64,000 nt of DNA from Rhizobiales bacterium GAS188. Lineage in GTDB: Bacteria > Pseudomonadota > Alphaproteobacteria > Rhizobiales > Beijerinckiaceae. Each line of letters opens with the position of its first letter. The first letter of the stretch is position 1. The notes under the pieces are model-generated. The model had not been told where the DNA came from. It did not search any database and was given only the letters and a program-made list of their open reading frames with translations. This document shows positions 28,238-36,729 of this stretch, in pieces. Made by a program: the position numbers and the translations under genes. Location of the stretch: positions 372,001 to 436,000 of the forward strand of contig FNSS01000002.1 in NCBI GenBank assembly GCA_900104855.1, read 5' to 3'.

Positions 28238-28975
28238 GTGGCGATGACAGGTTATGATCCCGCCGAGCGCATGCTCGGCGGTTTTTCGAGTCTTGACGGC
28301 ACAGTCGAGTTTTACGGGCGGATCAACGCGCTCCTTCAACCCCACATCAAGGTACTCGACTTTGGCGCGGGCCGTGGCGCCTGGCGCCATGAGGACCATT
28401 CGCTGTGGCGCAGGGGGCTGCGTGAGATCGGCGGCAAGGTTGCCGAATATATCGGTGCCGACGTGGACGAGGCGGTGCTCACAAATCCGACGACGTCCCG
28501 CAATCTGGTGATCCGCGACGGAACATTGCCGCTCGGGGATGAGGTGATTGACCTCATCATCTGCGACTATGTCCTCGAACATATAACCGATGTTGACGTC
28601 TTTCGGAACGAGGTCTCCAGGGTGCTGAAACCGGGCGGCGTGTTCTGCGGACGGACACCCCACGCTTTGAACTATGTAAGCCTCGTGGCGCGCCTCGTGA
28701 AGAATGCCCAACACGCGAATTGGCTGCGACGCATCCAGCCAAACCGCAACGCTGAGGATGTCTTTCCTACTGCCTACAAGTGCAACACCGTTAGACGATT
28801 GGGACTTATTTTCGAGGGCTGGGAGAATTTCTCGTACGTTTATTCATCGGAGCCCCAATATTATTTCGGCAAAAAGCTGGTCTATCAACTTTTATCGTTC
28901 TTTCACAAACTTGCACCGTCTTCGGTGACGGGTAATTTATTCGTCTTCGTGCGCAAGCCCCTGGCCAAGGACTAG
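28238..28975 (+). CDS. Class I SAM methyltransferase
   Basis: 245 aa. SAM motif I is LDFGAGRGAWRHED; IGADVDEAV binds the ribose; IDLIICDYVLEHI and VLKPGGVFCGRTP complete the Methyltransf_11 pattern. The C-terminus (SEPQYYFGKKLVYQL) may contact the substrate. It starts on the plus strand after the decayed module and is followed within 3 bp by a broken glycosyltransferase start, so it was once part of a glycan operon. Confidence 0.87.
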   Translation: MAMTGYDPAERMLGGFSSLDGTVEFYGRINALLQPHIKVLDFGAGRGAWRHEDHSLWRRGLREIGGKVAEYIGADVDEAVLTNPTTSRNLVIRDGTLPLGDEVIDLIICDYVLEHITDVDVFRNEVSRVLKPGGVFCGRTPHALNYVSLVARLVKNAQHANWLRRIQPNRNAEDVFPTAYKCNTVRRLGLIFEGWENFSYVYSSEPQYYFGKKLVYQLLSFFHKLAPSSVTGNLFVFVRKPLAKD

Positions 28976-28978
28976 ATC

Positions 28979-29285
28979 TTGAAGATCCTTCTCCTCGGCG
29001 AGATCGGCTCCGGGCAGACATCCCTCATGCGATTACGAGCCTTCGAGCGTTTGGGCCACTCCGTTCATGGCGTACATACGATCGATCCATGGCGGCGAGC
29101 GTCGTGGCGCAGCGGCAGTTGCAGCGGCGATTAAAGCGTGGCGCAGTTGTGGATGACATCAATCAAGCGGTCTTGAGCGCCGCGGACGATTCTCAGCCCG
29201 ATATCGTTTGGGGGAGTTCCTCTGCGGCGAGACCCTCGTGGCACTGCGAAAGCACGGTGCCAAGCTGTTGCACTTCAGGTATGGG
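28979..29285 (+). pseudogene. CgeB-type glycosyltransferase, frameshifted N-terminal fragment
   Basis: TTG 28979 starts MKILLLGEIGSGQTSLMR…FERLGH, a typical N-terminus of CgeB-like enzymes. The frame stops at 29132, but homology continues in the next frame (KRGAVVDDINQAVLSAADD, QPDIVWG) and then in the third (CGETLVALRKHGAKLLHF). At least two frameshifts and loss of everything after about residue 100 make it a pseudogene. It begins 3 bp after the methyltransferase stop, as in an operon, and is cut at about 29285 next to an IS21-type end. Confidence 0.75.
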
Positions 29286-29323
29286 CGCTATCCGGGGATC
29301 GTCACCTGAGCCCTGTGGTGCGG

Positions 29324-29370
29324 ATTCCGATTCATGCCGGCCACCAATTCCGAGATGATGTCGGCCACCG
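29324..29370. repeat. Solitary IS21-type terminal repeat
   Basis: Two tandem units of the form ATTCCGA…GCCGGCCACC, the same units that border the truncated IS21-like element at 33005-34034. Here they stand alone between the broken glycosyltransferase and the IS91-like element, so they mark a lost or rearranged copy. Confidence 0.55.
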
Positions 29371-29899
29371 TTGAACGAACCCGCTAGGGCGGGAGGAGAT
29401 CTGTATTTGGGGAGGTGAGCCTCCGGACTGAGGATGTGGTTGTCGACACCCACCCCAGTCAGGAGGCCCATGATGGCTCAGATGACCCCGCTACGTCGTC
29501 GCATGATTGACGACATGACGTTGCGCAATCTCTCACCAGCAACCCAGCAATCATACATCTACGCGGTAGCAAAATTCAGCCGGTTTTTCGCCCGCTCGTC
29601 GGAGGAACTGGGGGCGGAGGAGGTTCGCACCTACCAACTCCATCTTGTCGGACTCGGCTGGTCCTGGAGTCATATCAATCAAGTGACCTGCGCCTTGCGG
29701 CTTCTGTTCGCCGTGACGCTGGGCCGGCTGGATGTGAGCGTTCGGATCATCAGCGGCAAGGAGCCCAGGAAGCTTCCTGTGGTTCTGAGCGGCGAGGAGG
29801 TCGTGCGTTTTCTAGAGGCCGTTCCGGGGCTGCGCAATCGGGCGGCCCTGACCACGGCTTACGGCGCGGGGCTTCGCGTCGCCGAGGTTTGCACCCTTA

Positions 29900-31001
29900 C
29901 TCACCGGTCGGCAATTAAGGCGACAAATGGCTTGTACATTGGCGCATGGTTTGGTATCATGAGCCATGAAGCGAGACGGGCGCAGCTTTGATCACCGAAC
30001 ACTTGAGGCCATACGGCTGATGGCGGTGGAGCGGGTGCGGGACGGAGAGCCGGCCTCTTCGGTTATCGCGTCTTACGGTTTCAGTCGCACGACGATCTAC
30101 AAATGGGTTGCGGCCGCGGCGACACCGGGGATTGGCCTGAAAGCGCTGCTGTCTCGGCCGGCGAGTGGGCGGCCGCGCACTTTGTCCCCTCATCAGGAGC
30201 GGCAGGTTTATCGCTGGATCAATGGCCGCGACCCTCGCCAGTATGGACTGGATTTCGGCCTGTGGACGCGGTCGATAGTGGCCAGCCTGATCGAGCGCAA
30301 GTTTGACATTCGCCTTGGTGTGACCGCCGTGGGCGAATTGCTCGCCAAACTCGGGTTGACACCGCAAAAGCCGTTGCAGCGCGCCTACCAGCGCGATCCG
30401 GAAGCCATCGAGAGATGGCAGCGCGAAACCTTTCCCGCCATTGCGCGGCAGGCGAAAGCGTCAGGGGGCGAGATCTATTTCTGGGATGAGTCCGGGTTTC
30501 GTGCGGACACTGTGCACGGCAAGACTTGGGGTGTGAAAGGGCAAACACCTGTTGTCGAGCGCCCCGGTCAACGGCAATCGATCAGTGCGGCATCGGCCGT
30601 GAATTCGAAAGGCGCTTTCTGGTATTGCACTTATCAAGGCGGCCTCAACGCGGAGCTGTTTGTTGATCTGCTGCGGCGAATGATGCGGCACCGCACGAAG
30701 CCGGTGCATCTGGTGGTAGACGGCCTCCCGGCGCACAAGACGACGCTGGCAAAAGCCTATGTTGCGTCGACCAATGGGCTGCTGACGCTACACTTCCTTC
30801 CCGGTTATGCGCCCGAGTTGAACCCTGATGAACTTGTCTGGAGCCATATGAAGCGCACCGGCGTTGCCAGGACACCACTGCGCAAAAGCGAAACACTACG
30901 AGGCAAAATCGAAACCCAACTTGCAGCACTCAGGACAACGCCCGGGCTCATCCGATCATTCTTCAAGGCCCCAGCTGTCGCCTATATTACCGACTGGTGA
31001 G
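29900..31001 (+). mobile_element. IS630 family element nested in the tyrosine recombinase
   Basis: Terminal inverted repeats: left CTCACCGGTCGGCAATTAAG, right (reverse complement) CTCACCAGTCGGTAATATAG, with further matching bases inside. TA dinucleotides flank both ends (29898-29899 and 31002-31003), the usual IS630 target duplication. Contains one transposase gene. Confidence 0.9.
29966..31000 (+). CDS. IS630 family transposase
   Basis: 344 aa. N-terminal helix-turn-helix (SVIASYGFSRTTIYKWV) followed by a winged-helix region; the DDE catalytic triad is in YFWDESGFRAD, LVVDGLPAHKT and LNPDELVWSHMK. The reading frame is intact and the inverted repeats are well preserved, so the element may still be mobile. 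The stop codon lies inside the right inverted repeat. Confidence 0.92.
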   Translation: MKRDGRSFDHRTLEAIRLMAVERVRDGEPASSVIASYGFSRTTIYKWVAAAATPGIGLKALLSRPASGRPRTLSPHQERQVYRWINGRDPRQYGLDFGLWTRSIVASLIERKFDIRLGVTAVGELLAKLGLTPQKPLQRAYQRDPEAIERWQRETFPAIARQAKASGGEIYFWDESGFRADTVHGKTWGVKGQTPVVERPGQRQSISAASAVNSKGAFWYCTYQGGLNAELFVDLLRRMMRHRTKPVHLVVDGLPAHKTTLAKAYVASTNGLLTLHFLPGYAPELNPDELVWSHMKRTGVARTPLRKSETLRGKIETQLAALRTTPGLIRSFFKAPAVAYITDW

Positions 31002-31449
31002 TAAGATCAGCGATATCGACAGCAGCCGCATGCTGATCCGGGTGGAGCATGGCAAGGGAGCCAAGGACCGCTACGTCATGCTCTCGCCCAACCTGTTGAA
31101 GGTCTTGCGAGCCTACTGGCGGCTGGCCAAGCCAGGGCGCTGGCTATTCCCCGGCAGGGAGCCTCATCAGCCGGTCAGCAAGGCGGCGTTGCAGGCGGCC
31201 TGCCGCATTGCGACGCGTGGGGCTGGTCTCGACAAGGTCGTCACCGTTCATACCCTGCGGCACTCCTTTGCCACCCATCTGCTCGAAGGCGGAACCGACA
31301 TCCGCATTATCCAGGTGTTGCTTGGTCACCGCCGGATGGAGACCACAGCCATCTATACGCGAGTGGCCGCCCCGGTCATCGCCGCCACCGCCAGCCCGCT
31401 CGACCGTTTGCAGTTGAACGTGACGCCGCCGCCGATCTGAGCGCGCCAC

Positions 31450-32637
31450 ATGCGCGGCGCGCTGGAGGTGGCGGATGTCTTCCGCCGCCACGGACCGGCT
31501 TACCGTGCCGCCCACGCTGGTCATCTGAGCCTTGGCCAGCTCAGAGTGATGGGCGCGGTGGAAGCCTGCAGATCGGCGGCTCTGGGTGGCCACGTCGAGC
31601 AGTGCGACGGCTGCGGGCAAGTTCGCGTGGCCTACAACTCCTGCCGTGACCGGCATTGTCCAAAATGCCAGGGCTTGGCCCGCGCTCAGTGGTTGGCGGA
31701 TCGGCAGGCGGAACTCTTGCCGGTCGAGTACTTCCACCTTGTCTTCACCGTGCCCAGCCCGATCGCCGAGATCGCCTTCCAGAACAATACGGTCGTCTAC
31801 GCGATCTTGTTCCGAGCCGCGGCCGGGACTGTGCGCATCATCGCCGCCGATCCCAAGCATCTGGGCGCCGAGGTCGGGATGCTCGCGGTGCTCCACACCT
31901 GGGGCCAGACCCTGCAGCGTCATCCCCACATCCACGCCATTGTGCCGGGGGGCGGTCTGACTTTGGACGGGGAGCGCTGGGTAGCCTGTCGCCCCGGCTT
32001 CTTCCTGCCGGTGAAGGTCCTGTCGCGTCTGTTCTGGCGGCTGTTCCTGGAGCAGTTACAAGACGCCTTCGACGCCGGCCATCTGGACTTCTTCGGCGCC
32101 CTTCAGCCTCTGGCTGAGCCCGCCGCCTTCCGCAAACACCTGGCCAAACAGCGTGCACTCCCGTGGGTCGTCTACGCCAAGCGCCCCTTCGGAGGGCCAG
32201 GACAAGTCCTCAACTATCTTGGCCGCTACACCCATCGCGTCGCCATCGCCAACAGCCGGCTCGTCAGCCTGTCCGACGGCCAGGTCAGCTTCCGCTGGAA
32301 AGACTATCGTCGTCACGACAAGCTCAAAGTGATGACGCTCACCGCCGACGAGTTCATCCGCCGCTTCTTGCTTCACGTCCTGCCCAAAAACTTCCACCGC
32401 ATCCGCGTCTACGGCTACCTGGCCAATGGCCAGCGCGCCGCCAAGCTGGCCCTATGCCGGCGCTTGTTGGCGGCCCCGAGCCCCGAGCCAACGCCCCCGC
32501 CGGCGGACTATCGCGAGCGGTATCAACAACTGACCGGCCGCTCGCTCGATCTCTGTTCGTGCTGCGGCGGTCGAATGGTCACGCTGGGCCGCTTCTCTCG
32601 CGCCGGCGGCGTCAAGCCCCTATGGGACAGCTCATGA
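31450..32637 (+). CDS. IS91 family Y2 transposase
   Basis: 395 aa. The N-terminal zinc-ribbon region has CDGCGQVRVAYNSCRDRHCPKC; the rolling-circle Y2 domain has HLVFTVPSPI, the HUH metal site HPHIHAIVPGGG, and ends near YLGRYTHRVAIAN with RWKDYR. It starts 9 bp after the tyrosine recombinase stop, an arrangement seen in some IS91 relatives. The frame is intact. Ends (oriIS and terIS) could not be located with certainty. Confidence 0.9.
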   Translation: MRGALEVADVFRRHGPAYRAAHAGHLSLGQLRVMGAVEACRSAALGGHVEQCDGCGQVRVAYNSCRDRHCPKCQGLARAQWLADRQAELLPVEYFHLVFTVPSPIAEIAFQNNTVVYAILFRAAAGTVRIIAADPKHLGAEVGMLAVLHTWGQTLQRHPHIHAIVPGGGLTLDGERWVACRPGFFLPVKVLSRLFWRLFLEQLQDAFDAGHLDFFGALQPLAEPAAFRKHLAKQRALPWVVYAKRPFGGPGQVLNYLGRYTHRVAIANSRLVSLSDGQVSFRWKDYRRHDKLKVMTLTADEFIRRFLLHVLPKNFHRIRVYGYLANGQRAAKLALCRRLLAAPSPEPTPPPADYRERYQQLTGRSLDLCSCCGGRMVTLGRFSRAGGVKPLWDSS

Positions 32638-33004
32638 ACCCTTCGCCTGGAAAACACGATGTCAGGCTCTCTCCCAACGCCGCGGGCCACCGGCGACGAT
32701 GCGGCTCCATGGCCCATCGCGCCGCACAACACGGCGAAAAACAGCGCAACGCCCCACGCGTCCGGCTCCGCCCCTTCACTGGCCGGACTCATCTCGATTT
32801 CGGCAGTCCAATATCCTCCGATCGACGATCGACGGCCCGTCGCGCCGCAGTGGCGCAAAGCCCACCACGGCGCCGCTGGCGAACAAAACCCATAGACCGG
32901 CTCACCGGCCCGCGGCTTCGTTCAACAAGGCTTCTGTTCAATCCCGCACTGCGCGTGCGCTCAACCATCCTCGCCAACCCGCGGGATCAAACAGAACCCT
33001 CTTC
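32638..33004. other. Non-coding 3' flank of the IS91-like element
   Basis: About 370 bp with long GC-rich shadow frames but no recognisable gene. It probably contains the IS91 terminal sequence. The next element begins at the IS21-type repeat at 33005. Confidence 0.4.
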
Positions 33005-34034
33005 ATTCCGATTTGATCCCGGCCACCATTCCGAGATGAAGCCGGCCACCCTGTAGCCGATTTCGGCGGCGCCGTTCCCAGCGGGTCAGCAACTGCGGCA
33101 TTCCCCACCTCGACCAGTCACGTGGAGAACGGGATGTCGGCCGGGAGAGAGCTGACCATGCGCCAACTACGACAGATGCTGCGTCTTGCCCGAGATGGGG
33201 TGAGCGCGCGCGAGATCGGGCGAACGCTCGGCGTCGCGCGATCGACCGTTCAGGACAACCTGAAGCGAGCAAAGGCTGCCGGCCTTGCCTGGCCGCTGGG
33301 GGTCGAGATCACCGACGCCGTTCTCGAGCAGTGCCTCTTCGCGCGGGCCGGGGCACGGCCCGGCTTGCATCGGCGGGTTGAACCGGATTGGGCCTTGCTC
33401 GCGCGCGAGGCGAAGCGGCCGGGCGTCAACCTTACGGTGCTCTGGGAGGAGTACCGGGATGTTCACCCGGACAGCTACGGCTACTCGCGCTTCTGCGATC
33501 TGTTCCGCGAGTTCGAGCGGCGTCTCTCGCCGGTGATGCGCCAACATCATGCAGCCGGCGACAAGGTGTTCGTTGACTACTCGGGCAAGAAAGTGCCAAT
33601 CGTCGATCCTGCCACCGGCGTGGTGCGCGAGGCCGAGCTCTTCGTCGCGGTGCTCGGCGCCTCGAGCCTCACCTATGCCGAGGGGACCTGGACCCAAGCG
33701 GCCGCCCGACTGGATCGGCGCTCACGTGCGCTTGTTCCGCTTCCTCGGCGGCGTGCCGCGCGTCGTCGTTCCTGACAATTTGAAGTCCGGGGTCCACAGA
33801 GCTTCGTTCTACGATCCGGAGCTCAATCGCAGCTACGCGATGATGGCCTCGCACTACGGTGTCGGAATCCTGCCAGCCAGGCCCCTTGACCAAATCCGTC
33901 CCGATGCTGATCATTCACCACGACCCGCGGGAACGCCGTCGCTCCCGGCCGCCTTCAGATCGGAATGGTGGCCGGCTTCACGTCGGAACAGCGACCGGCT
34001 TCAGATCGGAATCCCCGGCCGGCTTCGTCGGAAT
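33005..34034 (+). mobile_element. IS21-like element with internal deletion
   Basis: The left end (33005-33056) and right end (about 33945-34034) carry the same repeat unit ATTCCGA…GCCGGCC in opposite orientations, two to three times each, as in IS21 IstA-binding ends. Between them lie only the first part of istA and about 150 bp of other sequence; the 3' part of istA and all of istB are missing. Both ends survive, so it could in principle be moved by a complete relative in trans. Confidence 0.75.
33134..33888 (+). pseudogene. istA: IS21 transposase IstA, frameshifted and truncated
   Basis: ATG 33134. The helix-turn-helix (GVSAREIGRTLGVARSTVQD) and start of the DDE domain ([16 protein letters not shown]) are in one frame up to about 33697; homology then shifts frame to [37 protein letters not shown] and ends at GILPAR near 33888. 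Full IstA is about 500 aa. Frameshift plus loss of the second half make it inactive. Confidence 0.85.
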
Positions 34035-34092
34035 ACGCACTGTGGCGGTGATCTGCACGCTCGGTGGCCAATGGCCTGACCGGGAGGTCGGC

Positions 34093-34305
34093 GTGACGAT
34101 GAACCGAATGCGCTGGAAGCCTTCCGATGGGAAATCCTGGAAGACGGTGCGTGTTCGTGAGCTTCGGGAGAGGCTGGGGGATCCAGCCGTTCGATCCGAC
34201 GTCTCACAAGAGCGAGACGATCAGCGTGGACAAAACGGCCAGCCGCTTGGAGATCTGCATCGGTTCCGTTCAAATGCTCATTCGGGCAGGTGTACTACCT
34301 CTGAT
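34093..34305 (+). pseudogene. C-terminal remnant of a large serine recombinase
   Basis: Two frames together give MNRMRWKPSDGKSW…RVRELRERLG and then PFDPTSHKSETISVDKTA, SRLEICIGSVQMLIRAGVLP. This is the characteristic C-terminal tail (DNA-binding excisionase-like helix-turn-helix) of a recombinase family common on rhizobial elements. A frameshift at about 34180 separates the two parts and the catalytic resolvase domain is absent. Confidence 0.6.
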
Positions 34306-34329
34306 GACGTACAGATCCTCAACATGGGA

Positions 34330-34435
34330 TCGCGCTTGATCGCTTCTTCCCTTCGGCGGCAACCCATTGATTCCCCGGCGCATGTCGGTGGCCGACCGCC
34401 AGCCACACCCGCGCCCCGCTCGGAACGGGGATCAT
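34330..34435 (-). pseudogene. IS66 family TnpB (Orf2), 5' remnant
   Basis: ATG at 34435 starts MIPVPSGARVWLAVGH, the standard N-terminus of the IS66 TnpB protein. After VGH the frame is lost (the expected DMRRG-NGL is out of frame) and the gene stops being recognisable at about 34330. It follows the TnpA remnant in the normal IS66 order. Confidence 0.65.
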
Positions 34436-34784
34436 CGCCGCGACAGACCTTGACCAGCGCCGGCGCCGCCGCATCAATCACAGGGTCGCCATTGGCGAGC
34501 ACGATCTCAATCCGGCTCGCCGCGCCGGCACCCGGAGAGGCCGGCGACGGCATCGAGGCCGGTTCGGCGGTGATTGCAGCCGGCGCGAATGTCACCGAGC
34601 CGTCGATAGCGCTCGCAGTCGCGGTATTGGTTTCACGGCCCCAGGTGAACAGCATGTTGGCGCTCAGGTCATGAGGCCGGGCGACGATCAATACCGAAGC
34701 TCCCGGCTGGAACGTCTCCGTAACGATCCGCCGCTTGTCCTCCGCCGACCACTGCCGCCGTCGCCGGCGATCACCTCGCCCCAA
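34436..34784 (-). pseudogene. IS66 family TnpA (Orf1)
   Basis: The frame begins MGRGDRRRRRQWSAEDKRRIVTE…, followed by GASVLIVARPHDLSANMLFTW (the helix-turn-helix) and, near the end, ASRIEIVLANGDPVIDAAA, all typical of IS66 TnpA. The expected stop before TnpB is missing: the frame reads through on the wrong frame past TnpB. The TnpC transposase is absent, so the element is dead. Confidence 0.7.
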
Positions 34785-34816
34785 AGGCTCCCTCTCCCTC
34801 CGAAATTAACATGAGC

Positions 34817-34850
34817 GATCGTGTCCACTATCGGCTTCGTGGACACGATC
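34817..34850. repeat. Perfect 12-bp inverted repeat with 10-bp spacer
   Basis: GATCGTGTCCAC (34817-34828) and GTGGACACGATC (34839-34850) are exact reverse complements around a 10-bp spacer. It lies between the IS66 remnant and the YdcF-family gene. It is a possible transposon end, recombinase site or operator; no poly-T follows, so a terminator is less likely. The sequence from here to 35120 contains no supported gene. Confidence 0.7.
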
Positions 34851-35120
34851 ATCGTGTCAACACTCGGTGCCGACCATTCGGGAACCGATCGGCCGACGTC
34901 CAGACGGTTTTTACCGGAGGGATACGAGGGATGGGATTTTGAGACTGGTATCTGGAGAAAGCAGCTAGAAACGCGCTTCGGTAGTAGCCCTTGGCCGTGC
35001 TCTCGCCCCCTCGGATCGTGCCCGGCGCGACCTTGCAAGGGTGTGAGCTTTCGCGCCAGCTAGGCGAGGGCAATGGACCCGCCTCAGTTGATTTCGATCC
35101 AGGGCGATTTGTTCGACCGC

Positions 35121-35858
35121 CTAGGGCGCTGGAAAAAATTCGTGGGTCTTGCCTGCCAAGCGATAGGCAACCAAGCCGATCCATTCCTTAACCGCTAAAT
35201 TGAAATATGTGGACGAGTCAGAACCAGGGAATACTTTGAGAGCATCGTCCCGCGCGTTGTAGTTTGCTCTAAAGTCTACTGGATATGCATTTACGTCAAA
35301 TCCGGAGGCACGAAAACATCCTACGGCTCTTGGCATATGCCAACTAGTTGTTATCAGTATCCAACGCTGATCCGGTTGGGGTTTTATGATTCTTGCTGCA
35401 TTGATTGCATTTTCAGACGTGTTTCGTGATTCCCCTTCTGTGACAAGTCGCCCTGGATCGCCGCCCAGGGAAATGATTTCCGCCCGCAATTCATCCGCCT
35501 GACCCCCTGCGATTAGGAATAGTCGCGATTTGGGAAAGCGTCGACCTAGTTCCACCAGTGCAGTTACACGCGCACTCTCCTCTCCTAGAGCATCTCCTCC
35601 TAGAGCAATGATTCCGTCAGGGATTTCTGGACCGATTTGCCAGCGCGGGAACCGGTTCTCCAAAGGGAGCATTAGCCAGTAACCAGCCGGAGTGAAGCTC
35701 GCAACAAAAAAGCCCAGAATTCCGATTGCCGCCAATAATCCGGCGCGACGCGAGGCGCCTAGCGCAGCATAAAGAGTTGTTATCACAGTAAATGAAAAGA
35801 GCGCGTCTATCGGCGCGCCAAAGAGTAGCCAAGGCAGCTTCGAGAAGAAATAGAACAC
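35121..35858 (-). CDS. YdcF/ElyC/SanA family membrane protein (DUF218)
   Basis: 245 aa from GTG at 35858. Two N-terminal membrane helices (about residues 5-30 and 37-60) precede the DUF218 domain: IIALGGD, the polar RVTALVELGRRFPKS region, LFLIAGGQ, EGESRNTSENAINA (the conserved active-site-like E-x-S-x-NT-x-ENA), and ITTSWHMPRAV. ElyC/SanA relatives affect envelope integrity and lipid-carrier-linked glycan precursors; the precise reaction is not known. Its position in a polysaccharide locus agrees with an envelope role. Confidence 0.9.
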   Translation of the reverse strand: MFYFFSKLPWLLFGAPIDALFSFTVITTLYAALGASRRAGLLAAIGILGFFVASFTPAGYWLMLPLENRFPRWQIGPEIPDGIIALGGDALGEESARVTALVELGRRFPKSRLFLIAGGQADELRAEIISLGGDPGRLVTEGESRNTSENAINAARIIKPQPDQRWILITTSWHMPRAVGCFRASGFDVNAYPVDFRANYNARDDALKVFPGSDSSTYFNLAVKEWIGLVAYRLAGKTHEFFPAP

Positions 35859-36729
35859 GTTTGGACTCTTTGGTCTAGAGGGCGCTCCGATGAGCTGACG
35901 AGCTGGTGAGCGCGTGTTGGCGTCGTTTGGGTGGATTGATTGTGTGACATTCCAGCCCGGTCATCGATGGGCAGCAGGTTGTTGGCATGAATATCGCCAC
36001 GAAGAGAGAGCGCCCACCAGCGACATCCTCGAAGGTCTCCCGAATTTTGGCAAGCACCACCTGCTTACCCGTGGCGTCTCTCAAAGTCGGTCCAAGAACA
36101 AGGGATCACCCGGAAGTGTTTGTTAGGTTCAAGCTTTGGAGTGTGAGGCCGATCGTGGCAAGGTTCACGGGGGTAAAGAAAGTGCGGGCCTGGAGCTCGA
36201 AGTCACGCCAGGCGGCGGCTAATGGAGGCGAATGTCCGTTCGATGACGCGGCCTTTTGGGAGGACGACAAATCTATGAGCTTTCATGTGCTCGATGAGCT
36301 CGAACTCCACCCCATCGCGTGTACGAACGGGCAAAAGTTCATTCACCCGGCGCTCAACTCGTCGGAGACATCTTACCCACGTCATCGGAATTGCGTCAGA
36401 ACCGTGTTGCCACTGGCCGCTGACCCTTCCCGAGCCTGGCGAGGTGGCGCGACTTACGTTTGCGGATCGTCCAATCATTGCTGGACACGCCCCTATTTGG
36501 AGACGTATTTTAGAGATGGGTTTCAGGGCTGGCAGGGGCGTTCTGCGTGTCGCCCACAAAACGATCGGTTGAGAGACGATGGGAGATAGTCTCGGACACG
36601 CGCAGGTATCGGCCGACGATCAGGATCTAGAGGGCCAGGGCGGGCGTCCTGCTGCGGGTGCTATCTGTATCTTCGAGGGCATGATGTCTGGCCGCGCCCT
36701 CGAGGTGTTCTGCGACAGGGACCGCTCTC
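35859..36729. other. Decayed region with IS5-type debris
   Basis: About 870 bp with no intact gene. The only recognisable protein signal is the IS5-family remnant listed separately. Plus-strand frames of up to 200 codons here are shadows of low similarity to anything known. Confidence 0.4.
36203..36400 (-). pseudogene. IS5 family transposase, C-terminal remnant
   Basis: The minus frame contains HRFVVLPKGRVIERTFASI followed by SRRLA, matching the conserved end of IS5-type transposases (FVVLPrRWvVERTFAwl.r.RRLA, including the catalytic Glu). The upstream half is unrecognisable and no inverted repeats were found. Confidence 0.55.

Larger units (their letters stand above)
29470..31440 (+). pseudogene. 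Tyrosine recombinase (phage-integrase family) interrupted by an IS630 element
   Basis: ATG 29470 follows a perfect AGGAGG. The N-terminal SAM-like core-binding domain (TLRNLSPATQQSYI) and the first catalytic Arg (GAGLRVAEVCTL) are before the insertion at 29900; the second half begins at 31004 with KISDIDSSRMLIRVEHGKGAKDR and has HTLRHSFATHL (HxxR), LLGHRRMETT and the nucleophile in AIYTRV. Removing the 1102-bp IS630 and one TA joins the halves in frame with all catalytic residues present. Such recombinases travel with IS91-type Y2 transposases, and one follows directly. Confidence 0.88.

Noticed and set aside
32163-33056. Plus-strand frame of 297 codons inside the IS91 gene
   Set aside because: Out-of-frame shadow of the Y2 transposase, arginine/proline-rich.
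33005-34034. Repeated ATTCCGA…GCCGGCC units as a possible CRISPR or iteron array
   Set aside because: Units are few, in opposite orientation at the two ends of an IS21-type gene remnant, and without regular spacers.
34849-35184. Minus-strand frame with a GYYRSAFLAAFSRY segment that recalls primase-like proteins
   Set aside because: Too short and partly overlapping the YdcF gene; the similarity is from memory and rests on one segment.
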